A stretch of DNA of 64,000 bases from Oxyruncus cristatus (taxonomy: Eukaryota > Chordata > Aves > Passeriformes > Cotingidae). Shown here one piece after another: positions 24,170 to 34,040 of this stretch (position 1 is the stretch's first letter; each line of letters begins with the position of its first letter). The stretch covers positions 1,023,297 to 1,087,296 of the forward strand of contig VXAY01006832.1 in NCBI GenBank assembly GCA_013399855.1, written 5' to 3'. Made by a program: the position numbers and the translations under genes. The notes beneath the pieces were generated by a model. That model had not been told where the DNA came from. It saw only the letters and a program-made list of their open reading frames with translations, and searched no databases.

Positions 24170-27100
24170 GAAAGGTGGGAGTGTGTGTGAAGTGCTTTGA
24201 GTTTACAAATTTTGCAGAGAAAATGACCAAACCTTCCAGCTTATCTCAGGAATTCAGTTATTTTCCACTCTTTCAATAGAAAAATAACTCTAAGCCCGAG
24301 AGAGGTAAATATGTTTATTATGTAGTACTGATTTAACTTCTTTCTTGTACACCCTTGTTTATGTTGTTGTCAGGCACTGACAGTCCTTGAATTTCTAATA
24401 TTCTCTTGTATCCTATGGATCTATTCTCTGTGTGTCATAAAAGGCACGCCAGCAGACATTTTCCCCCTATGTTCTCCCTCATAAATATTTGAATTTGTTA
24501 ACTCTGGTAACATTCAGAAATGCTAATAACGTTGAGCTTCCTCCACCTCTGCAGCTACTGCTTATGTCTGATTTTCTTTAAATGCGACTGTTGCTTTCAC
24601 AGAAAGGATGTTTAGCATTCCTTAGTGGGCTGCTGCGTTGTATTTTTCTACCAGACCTCTAAAGATCATGTTTCTGTGTGTTTTCTTCGTGGGTAATGGT
24701 GGATGTGCTGCTGGATATTGTCCCCATAATTGACAGTCTGTGGTTTTGACTGGTACTGTTACTATATAGTGGATACCATTTCTAAGGCAATGAATCTTTT
24801 TGTGTCACCCTTTTGTTGAGGCTGTATTTTACTCTCTTGAAGTGGAGAGGAGAATGATGTGTTATGTGGTGTTTGGAAAACCCCAAACCAGCCAGGGAAG
24901 ATTGTCGTGCCATTCATGCTAAATGAGTCCATAAAGCTCCTGTAAGCTGTTTTTACTCCATGAGTTCTGATGATCCCAGTAGCTGGTGCTCTTCATTTTG
25001 GGATGTGTCTGAAGCAATGGGCTAATGTATGTTGATGGATGTTCATGATGCATGTCTTGAAAAATTGAGATTTAAGGCATTTAGCCTCCTCATAATGCCT
25101 AGATTTCAATTTAAGTCGTTAAATATTTGACAAATAGGTATCAATATTGTTGCAGTCAACATCATGGTTTGCACCACTGATGTGCTGAATTCTTGAAGAT
25201 AAAATGTTTGATAGGAATCTACCTTCACATCTTATTGCTCTGGTACATATTGTTTGTTATCTAAATAAAGAGATAAGCCTATTGAATATTTCTATGACAA
25301 TAGGCACATCTTCATGAAAGTCACTGTGCTGTGTGTGTTTGTGGAAGGTGTGGAAAGATGTATTCTTGCTTTGGAGCTTTCCAATGGTGGGCCTTGGCCT
25401 TGGAAAGTGTTTGGAAAAGAGAATAATGATTTTTGCCTCTTTTTCCAAGGCTGAAGTTACATGAGCAGCGAGAGTACAAGACCAAATTCTGGCACTGTAC
25501 ATTCAAATCTGTATGATCGAGGTTTGCGTATAATTCATGGCATTATCAAAAGTAGTCACATAAGAATTATGAATTAATGCAGAAAGCAAAAAGCTCCGTG
25601 CCCAAATCATTTAAATGGACTTGTGTAAATGGCACTGTACTTCTTAAATCCCTATATAAAGAATATAAAGGAGTGTAAGCCAGACATCTGCGTGATCAAG
25701 CTGGTTTCTAATTGCAAACCATTTTTTTCAGGAGATGAGCCAAACATCTCTGTTATTTTTTAAAATAAGATATTTGATTTTTTTTTTCCCCTAGCATTTT
25801 CTGCCTTAGATAAAATCACCAGGATAAAGGGGTTGGGAGTCATTGCTTTGTGGTTAGTCCATGTTTATTATAAATGCATCAGCAGCCTCAGGAAAGCAAC
25901 AAACCCCTAACAACTGAGTGTCTAGTTGCAGCAAGATGGGCAGATGATGTAATTAGTAATGCATAGGGAGACTTATGATGAAGAAAAAACCTTACAGTGA
26001 GCATTGGTTTCCCTGAGAGGCCTATGTATTTGTATTTTTTCCAGATTTTCTTTATTTTATGCTTATGTATCCTTTGAATTAATTAAATTCAATTGAATTA
26101 ATTGATTAAATTATTAATACATGGTATAATCACCACCATAGGCCTTCTTTTAGGGGTCTTTTAGGGATAATTGATAGACTAGTTTTTTGGGGGGTTACTG
26201 GAAAGACCTACTGCCTCCAAGACATGTGGTAATATTTAACTTTGTGTTGGTCATTCCACTGAAGTTAAATGACAGCTGAAAGTGCAGCAGTGAGCAAACA
26301 CTGTTCTTGCCATAATTAATACTGGACATCAGACATACTAGAGTACTGTTCTGGATTAGAGACATTATTCTTACTTTCTAAAAATGTCTTTTATCATGTA
26401 AGCTCTTTATCATATTAATAATTGTACTTTGTCTCCTTTTGGGAAGCTTTCCGTAGCAGTATTTCACTATCTATGTGATGAAAATACTTCCTTTTTTGTT
26501 GCTGACTTGAGGGTTTCTTCGTTTCTTTGCTTTGGGTTGAAATTTATTTTATGGTACTTTTTAATAGCCTAGCATTTATTACTGCTATGTCCCCAGAGGG
26601 CCAAGCAAACAACTTTTTAGTTTTCAAGGTCAAGGAAGATTCTGGGGGAGGAGCAGACTCCATGTAAAATTCCATATAGGGCTCATGTACAAAATAATTG
26701 ACATTATACCTGCACATTACACTGTGTACCTTGGAATACACTGGGAGAGATTTTTGGCCATTTACTGGTTGAATTTTGTTGTCTGACTTATTAGAAACGA
26801 TGATTTGGGCAATATGAATCAACTATAAAATGTGACAGGGAGGTGATATTTTCCAGATATTTTCCAGTACCTGCATTAAGGATTAGATGGGAGGGGAGGA
26901 GTCCTGGGACTTCTTTCTTTCTGAAATAGCTTTAGCGTGTTTATAGCATCTGTTTTTACTACATGGTGCACTGTGTGGAAATGTAATACTGCTGTTCCAG
27001 AACACATGCCCTATAAGAGACTGAGTTACCCCCGGGATCAGGAGATAACTTCCCTTAAGCAGAGCTTCTTAGGGATGGACACATGGGCTTGTTGAATCCA

Positions 27101-27263
27101 CACATCCCGGCCGTGCAAACCCAACACTGGTAACAGAGCTGCTCCCCGGTGCATTGTGGGTGCTAAGTTGCAGTAAATATTAGCAGATGATGTCTATTAT
27201 AATATTGGAACATATATATTAGCATATGGATATTTCAAAGAAACATTTGTGTATTCCTGCAGA
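24170..27263. other. Non-genic sequence
   Basis: AT-rich, without recognised gene or interspersed repeat. At 26076-26120 there is a dense run of TTAAT/AATT motifs with the perfect palindrome AATTCAATTGAATT (26086-26099). The longest frame is 92 codons (26544-26822 minus), unrecognised. Confidence 0.55.
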
Positions 27264-27740
27264 TCGTAGTGTCGCGGAAAACCTTTCGAAATTGCGGCCT
27301 GAAAAGAGTGTTCAAATTTGAGGAGCAGCCTGCAGTGTTACACTAAATATTCCCAAAAAGACTATTCTCTGCGGGTTTATAAATCACAATATATTAGGAG
27401 TAAAATACAGGGTGCCTATCCCAGAACACCAGGTGAGCACTGCCATGAGTTATACGAGGCCACACACTTTAGCCACTCGATAAGATATTCAGAAATGCTA
27501 TCATCAGAAAGTGTTCGAAACACTTCATGCTCAACACAACATGCTTTCCGTGACACTCACTTTCCAATGGCTCAAGAATAGAAGTCGAATTGAAAATTTA
27601 AACGCCAAATCTAGTGATTTTTTTTTTTTTTTTCATTTTGGTGTCTCCTTGTCTTTTCATTCAGATGTAATCACTGCAACGACAGACTGAGGGCAAGCGA
27701 AATTAAACCAGTTGGGTGAATTAGCTCAGCAAGGGACGGT
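27264..27740 (+). other. CpG-retaining patch, candidate non-coding exon or regulatory element
   Basis: Fifteen CpGs fall in about 475 bases, five of them in the first 32, against a CpG-poor background. The patch begins right after an acceptor-like CCTGCAG (27257-27263) and contains a donor-like CCAG|GTGAGC at about 27432. Further in, a long pyrimidine tract (27618-27664) ends in TTCATTCAG. The first 28 codons after the CCTGCAG are open and then meet TAA, so a terminal coding segment is possible but not recognised. More likely it is a conserved non-coding element or a non-coding exon. No family was recognised. Confidence 0.3.
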
Positions 27741-27773
27741 TCACAGGAGGGTCTTTATCTACTCCTTCCACAG

Positions 27774-27794
27774 ACTATGTGTGCATAATTGCAG
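27774..27794 (+). other. Candidate 21-nt microexon or exon end
   Basis: A pyrimidine-rich acceptor (27752-27773, ending CTCCTTCCACAG) and a perfect donor GCAG|GTAAGT (27791-27800) bracket 21 nt. Two of three frames are open. Alternatively the donor pairs with the stronger acceptor at 27664, giving a 130-nt exon that has stops in all frames and would be non-coding. Evidence is splice signals only. Confidence 0.2.
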
Positions 27795-27800
27795 GTAAGT

Positions 27801-30800
27801 GCACTGGCAAATTTTCTTCAATAGAACAATTATAATAGAAATTATAATTAAAGGTCTGATATTATACTCATGACTAGATATTTGGATCAAAATCGTACAC
27901 GCACTAGCTTGAAGCCCGTTCTAGAAATGTATTTGATTAAATTTATATTTTATTTCATCCCTTCAGGGGTATGATTATGCAGCCAAAATTACTCAGTTAA
28001 TTTCAAAATGATGCTTATAAAAACTGGCCATTTTTATTAAGTATTTCAGGCTTTAAGTGCACTGCTTTTTATGTTGAGGTATTGTTCAAAGGAAAGTTCA
28101 TGTATAAATATCTCAGCATATTACAGTACTGTGCCTGTAAAATTTTCTCAGAAGACTATATATGTATGTACCATTACATGACCGTGAGGTACCTGAGACC
28201 TTTTGAAAGGCCATGGCAGAATCAAGCACCTAATTACTATCTGTGAAAATAGCAATCTCATGTAAATGTCTCAGTGCTATTAGTCACAGTGGGAATGAAG
28301 ACATCTATTACTCTGCAGAAAATGCTGTATCAGTTTTCGTGATAGCTAATAACAGAAAATCCTATTTGTCACTGCTGCAAACACAAATTGGGAGGGAGGA
28401 CTAATGCTTTTGCAAAATACCTTAATTCAGATCATCTCTAAAAACAGCACAGAATATGAAAGTTACTCAGCAGCCTCTATAAAGGTGCATTTTATAATAG
28501 GTTAATCTAGAAACCAGAGATGAAATATATCTGAGGATTTAGCAGACAATATGGCCATGCTAGAACATATTGATGAGGCCTTTGAACCCAAAAAATAAAA
28601 CATGATAATAAGTTACTTTAGAGTAGGAATATAGCAGGTGACATTTTCAGCTTACATTTTCAATACACAAGCCTCTACTTTTGAATGCAGAGTGAGTACA
28701 TAAAGTGGCTTTTGAAAACACTGTATATGTTCCCTAATTTTTCTTGTGTATAAATGTATTTCCTCTTTAATGAAGTCACTGACTTAGAACAGGTAAGAAT
28801 AAATTAGAAAGTTTCTAAAAATCAGTGATATTAAATTTAATGTACATTATGTTTTCTGTCTTAAAATCGTAGTTGGACCAGTAAGCCAGGCCTTTACTTG
28901 AACTGATATTAGATCAGCTAGAGAATGATCTGTACCTTTGCATATTCTAAATATTTTAGTGAAACCTGCTACTTCTTCTGAAGAACTCTTATATCCACAT
29001 ATTGCTAATGAAAGATATGCTAAGACAGGAGTTTCCCTGTGTATCTTGGTTTATCTTGTTTTCACAGTTTTTCCGTGCAGGGATTTAACGAAGTCTTGAT
29101 TTCGTGTGTCTTTCTTAGACATGCCACAGAACATGTTGGAAGAATTTGGTGGTATACCTAGAAACTGCATTTTTTTACATCTAAAGGGATATTAAAAAGT
29201 GAAAAGAAACAGGATTCCAGTAAGGATTTGCTTCTGCCCAATCCTGGTTATCCCTAGGCCTGGTAGATTCACTTACTGGTTTCTGTTAATTGTGTGTATG
29301 ACAGGGGGGCACAATCCCAGTCAGAAAACAAACACACTTGCTCTTTTCTGAAGCTGAATCTTTGCATTGCACCTGCATTCTGGGTTGCTGTTTTCCATCA
29401 TAGCACTGGCTTGCTGGTTTCCTATATTCTCTTTGTGAATATCTAACAAGTGTAGAGAAGCTTGAGATTTCTTTTTCCTTCAGGGATCAGTGAGGGCAAA
29501 ACCAAAAGGAATTTAGCAAGATAAAAACAGGAAGGGCCGAGTATAAGTAGATGAGAAGGTTTCCCAACTCTTTTGTTCATCATCAGAAGTATTCTAAGTG
29601 ACCAATTTTGGTATGAGATCCTTAAAATGTTTCAGAAATGCCTGCATTTCTCTTCTAAGATTCTCATTCTACAGACCTAACTAGTGTTTTCTTTGGTACA
29701 CTTTTCCTCAAAGCTTAGTGGGGCAGATAAAATACAGGTTCTTTAGAGACAAGGGAATCCAGGTTTGTTTTGCTTTATTGTTTTTTAACTGTAGTTTTAA
29801 GATTGATGTAACACTGTCTGTTGGTAAATGGTGCTTTAATTTTAGCCCTCCTAAAAGGAGGTAGGTTGAAATTTTGAAAATGAAGGAGAGACTTTTTCCA
29901 TGCATTAAAGCATTTCTGCTTTAAGAGTATAGGTAAAATTCCTACACAAAAGAATGGAATTATATAAAAAAATACATTTAAATATTGAGATGTTAACTTT
30001 ATATACATATATATCACCTCTCGTGCTTTTTCTGCACAAGTGGAATTGCCTTCACAGCATTGTCTGATTACCCAGTGAGTAGATGTCTCTCTAAACATAC
30101 ACGTTTTTATCTTCACATTCTCTGAGCTAATAACAACACTACAGAGCTGCATTTTTATTATTTCACAGTCTCACAAACATTATGCTACCCCAATAAATGA
30201 GGAAAACTGGAAACTTGTGCTAAAGAATGGCTAGTAAGAAAAAAGAACTCTGATGCCCTAGATTCTGGAGTTAATTATGCAAGGCAACTCCTGTTGTTAC
30301 AGATGGAAGACTGTAATGTCTAGATTCAGAGATGTGTAGGTGCCTAACTCCCATTGAATTCAAATGAGAATAAGGCTCCTAACAACCTTGCTGAATCTGG
30401 GATAAAGTGATTTCAGCAGCACTCGGTGTCGTTAATGTGGAATTTCTGTCTGCTTCAGTGCAATTATTTTGCATTTACTCTGTCTTAGTAACAATAAAAC
30501 CCTGGCCACAGAGTTAATTTGTTGTCTATAAATGGTCTGTGATTTTACTCGTTTGAAAGAGAAAGTCTTGCAAAAGAAACCCTGTTGAGAGAGTGTGTTT
30601 GTGATCTGAAGGAATAACATTCTTCTCCAAGATGCATCCCCATGCCTTGCTTAGATTGCTTGCAGCAATTTCAACCAATACTGCAGAGTCTGCCTTAGAA
30701 TGCAGAGGGAGCAATGTGTCTATGTATTAGTAAGGCCTTTCATTAAATCTTTACTTTTAAAAATAATTGGTTCTTTTAATCTATAATGGAACATGGACTT

Positions 30801-31310
30801 ACAGGCTGTCTGTGATTAAAATTAAACCTTGTTTGTCTTTTAATATGGTGTTATGTTCATCTGTAATTGAGTAGGGATCGATGCCAGCCGTGTGATGGGC
30901 AGCAAGCTTATCCAACATGACGGAGATAGATTTCAGGGAAGACAGACTTTGCTGTTTCTATGTACAAGTGGGATGAGTAGACCATATCAGCAACATTTAA
31001 TTATTTTGTAGGTAATTATTCATTTGAGGGACACAAGTTTCAGAGCAGTATTGGAAAAGAAGGGAGACCGATACAATTACCATTTGGCTAAGTACACTGT
31101 TTGTACTGGTAGCTGGAAAGTCATAATGAGCTTTTCATTACATTTGAATAAAGGAATGTTTTATGTAATAATAAAGGCTCAGACTAGTGTTTAGTATAAT
31201 ACTGACTTGGAGGAAAAGAAAAACAAACAAAAGAAGCCAAATGATGGATCAGCAGCATGGATTCTCTTAGTGTTTGGGGTTTTTTTCTCTTTTTGTTAAG
31301 ATCCTTTGCT
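27801..31310. other. Non-genic sequence
   Basis: About 3.5 kb of AT-rich sequence. The longest frame is 125 codons on the minus strand (29775-30152), with a Leu/Ile/Phe-rich stretch but no recognised motif and no convincing splice context. No interspersed repeat or RNA recognised. Confidence 0.55.
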
Positions 31311-31316
31311 CCTGCA

Positions 31317-31815
31317 GAATCATACAACAATTTAGTTTGAGTAGGACCTCTGGACTTCACCTAGTCTAATGCCTTTGTCACATTAGTTCTGTTTGGATCA
31401 GGATGCTCGGGGCTTGTGCAGTTGAGTCTTGAACACCTTCAGTGATGGACATTCTGTAACCTCTCTGGGCGTATTTGACCATCCTCCGGGCAAAACCAAA
31501 CAATTTACTCCAGAACAGAGGGGAGGCTGACACGTCTGTGCTCGCTGGGATCTCCCTTCCTGGCCTCTGCTTTCCAGTCATCAGAAACCTTTCAGGAACC
31601 TTTACTGGTTTCCATGACCTTTCAAAGATGATAGAGAGCAATCTTACAGTGGCATGAGGACACATCCTTCAGCACCCTCACATACATCTCACATGATCCC
31701 ATGAATTTGTGCATGTCCAAGAAGGTTGAGCAATCTATAAATTTGTCTGCCTCTGCTGTGGGTACTGCTTCAGTCCCACAGGAAAAATTGGAAACATCTG
31801 CTACCTTCAAAGCTG
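31317..31815 (-). mobile_element. CR1 LINE retroposon, 5'-truncated and internally deleted
   Basis: On the minus strand, two parts of a CR1 element are joined. The upstream part (about 31815 down to 31520) encodes broken pieces of CR1 ORF2 reverse transcriptase: the peptide LDMHKFMG followed in another frame by SIIFERSW, and near 31545 a stretch corresponding to the RPVSLTS region. The downstream part (about 31490 down to 31317) matches the ORF2 C-terminus and 3' UTR, with the CCCAGAGAGGTT block and a 3' end reading TTGTATGATTCTG. The reverse transcriptase core between them is absent. There is at least one frameshift, so it is inactive. The two frames that cover it are remnants, not host genes. 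Confidence 0.9.
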
Positions 31816-32507
31816 AAAGGAAATAAATTAATGAATCCTCCCAAATGTTATGCAGACTTTTAAAATGAGTACGTTTCCATCCAGCTCGAACAGTCTTGCT
31901 TGAAAATGTGTTTTTATATATGAACTATTGTTCAGGAAAACTAGATTTCTTTCACTGCATTTTCTGTGTCTCTTGCACCGTAAGCAATTGTTAGCTTTAT
32001 GCTGCTCACTAAGCTATAAATATTAATATACTACCAGTAATACTAGAGGAGATACCCAGTTTTATTAGCAGTAGCTGTGAACTGGAAGGACTATGACCAG
32101 AGAAGGTATTATTTAACTATTTAAATTTTCATAACTTTATTTTTAGAGAGCAAATAATGGTGACTCTATTTTTTTTTTCCATGTGAATGTTTAAATAGTG
32201 GTATTAGAATGTATGAACTGTTAAACCAAATGACTTTTTGTCTTGGCTTGGACAGTTTATACTTATTCAGAGTTTCAGTTTTCTGTTCATTTATTTCTGA
32301 GTATCTCTCAGCTACAGTCTACCAAATACATCTCTCTGTCTATCCAGCTGCAATATCCATTGAGATTACATTTATCATTGCCTTGGTTAGTGCAATGTGG
32401 GATTTGATCTTCACAACTTCTCTCCCTGTCCTGGAATTTGTTCAACTTAAGAAAAAGAAGTCACTAAGATTTAAATTTTTTGGTGTAACACTAATAGCAA
32501 GCATTAA
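31816..32507. other. Non-genic sequence between CR1 and LTR
   Basis: No gene or repeat recognised. A 100-codon plus-strand frame (32209-32511) is hydrophobic with a basic KKKK stretch, but ends at the LTR boundary and resembles nothing I know. Confidence 0.5.
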
Positions 32508-32512
32508 GTAAC
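32508..32512. repeat. Left target-site duplication of the LTR
   Basis: GTAAC immediately before the TG terminus, repeated at 33098-33102. Because the next base is T on both sides, a 6-bp reading (GTAACT) is also possible. Confidence 0.75.
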
Positions 32513-33097
32513 TGCTGTGGTTTAACCCCAGCCAGCAACTCAGCCACACAGAGCTGTTTGATCACCCTCCCCTGGATGGAGAACAGAAGTATAAAAGTGG
32601 AAAACTTGTGGGTTGAGATAAAGGCAATTTCACAGGTAAAGCAAAAGCCACATGCAAGCAAAGCAAAACAAGGAATTAATTCACCAATTCCCGTGGGCAG
32701 GCAGGTGTTCAGCTATTCCCAGGAAAGCAGGGCTTCGTCACGTGCAAGAGTTACTTGGGAAGGCAATAACCAACATTTAGAATATTCCTCCCCCCACCGC
32801 CCCAGTTTGGTTCCTCTGTTCCATAGTTTATATGCTGAGCATGATTCCGTGCAAGTGGAATATCCCTGTGGTTGGTGGGGGTCAGCTGTCCTGGCTGTGT
32901 CTCCTCCCAGCTCCTTGTGCATCCTCAGCCTCCTCACTGCTGGGGTGGGGTGATGTCCAGGAAAGGCCTTGACTCTCTGCAGTGACAGTAACTAAAGCAT
33001 CCCTGTGTTATCAAACCACTTCCAGCACAAATCCAAAACACAGCCCATACCAGCTACTGTGAAGAGAATAAACTCTATCCCAGCAAAAATCAGCACA
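32513..33097 (-). mobile_element. Solo LTR of an avian endogenous retrovirus
   Basis: A 585-bp solo long terminal repeat in minus orientation. It starts TGTGCTGATT... at 33097 and ends ...GGGGTTAAACCACAGCA at 32513, giving the canonical TG/CA termini. Known landmarks in order on the minus strand: the GCTGGGATAGAGTTTATTC start block, GAGGAGGCTG, CAGGACAGCTGACCC, a TATA box (CATATAAACTATGG, plus 32821-32834) and the U5-side block TTTATCTCAACCCACAAG. The 5-bp flanks GTAAC (32508-32512 and 33098-33102) match as a target-site duplication; the match extends to AGTAACT. No gag, pol or env sequence adjoins it, so it is consistent with a recombination remnant. I know this LTR family as common in bird genomes; the exact subfamily (ERVK- or ERVL-type) I cannot fix. 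Confidence 0.9.
32827..32832 (-). promoter_or_regulatory. LTR TATA box
   Basis: TATAAA on the minus strand, in the position where this LTR family carries its core promoter. Sequence between it and the polyadenylation-side block is diverged, so activity is unlikely. Confidence 0.5.
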
Positions 33098-33102
33098 GTA
33101 AC
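33098..33102. repeat. Right target-site duplication of the LTR
   Basis: GTAAC immediately after the CA terminus, identical to 32508-32512. An exact copy suggests the flanks have not been rearranged since insertion. Confidence 0.75.
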
Positions 33103-33928
33103 TTTATGCTCTTTCTGGAGTATCATTAGTGTGAACTGTAGTTTATTTTATCTTGGTCTGGTAGGACTTGTTACTAAAAACAAAGATGTAAGAAATTTCA
33201 TTTTGCATTATGATATTATCAAAAGTTACTTCATAAAGCAATGCTCTCTATGAAGATAGTTTTTAATAGCTGATGTAAAGAGCTCAACTTTACTGTGTTG
33301 TGAAGGAAAACACAACCAAGTCAGAAAAGCATAATTTTTCCTTCACTGTTTTCATGCAATTCTCTAGATCAATAAATAGCCCCCAAATTCATACAAGGAT
33401 ATCCATATGCCTCTCCAGGGGAATGGATTTAGCAATTTGTAAAACTTCTCACATTCATCCTTTAGTCCAATTCATTTACTGTTTATCCATTGGAAGCCTT
33501 TAAGATTTAAGGAAGGTATTGAAAGGGAAAAGCATCAGTCACACAGCACAGAGGCTCAGTTAAAGAGGGAGGCATGGAATGTGTCACTTCAACATAGGGA
33601 TGCAGATATTTCTCTCCATTTCTTACAGTGAACATTTACTAAAATGTACATCTAAATAGTAAAGTTCAGTTATAAAATAACATAGGTTATAACTCAGTTG
33701 CTGTAGTGAAATCCTAAGAAACATTGCAAGCTTTACCAATGTTAAAATTTCTTGACCAAAAAGCATCCCCTTTAAATTGATGTAGCAATGCAAAACATCC
33801 AGTGAGTAGAGAAGTGTTCCAGAGAATTCAGAGCAATGCCATTGCTGGCTGGCATCTCTCAGGTAACACACGAGGGCCAAGGGTTTCCACGCTGGGAGGA
33901 TCTGTGTTGACAGCAGTCCTTCACTTAC
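33103..33928. other. Non-genic sequence
   Basis: No gene or repeat recognised apart from the minus-strand open stretch that begins just beyond it (33929-34035). Confidence 0.5.
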
Positions 33929-34035
33929 CCGAGGCACAAATGAGAGCAGCTCCAAACTCACTCCCGTAATGGTACTTGATCCACTTGTGGTGGTGTGAAT
34001 GTCATTACTCCACCTCAGAGGCACTGTGGTAATCT
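33929..34035 (-). other. Candidate coding exon (107 nt), unidentified
   Basis: On the minus strand an acceptor-like CTTGCATTGCTTTAG (ending at 34036) and a strong donor, CGG|GTAAGTGA (33929 to 33921), bracket 107 nt. The stretch is open in the frame that starts two bases in (35 codons), with a Ser/Thr-rich middle and a peptide beginning ITTVPLRWSNDI. It would enter mid-codon and leave on a codon boundary. The frame stays open well past the donor, so openness adds little weight. I cannot assign the peptide to any family. It could be an exon of a large neural or adhesion gene whose intron fills the window, or chance. Confidence 0.22.
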
Positions 34036-34040
34036 CTAAA

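Noticed and set aside
31475..31657. 60-codon plus-strand frame
   Set aside because: Antisense shadow of the CR1 remnant.
32558..32953. 131-codon plus-strand frame
   Set aside because: Lies antisense within the solo LTR, so it is not a gene.
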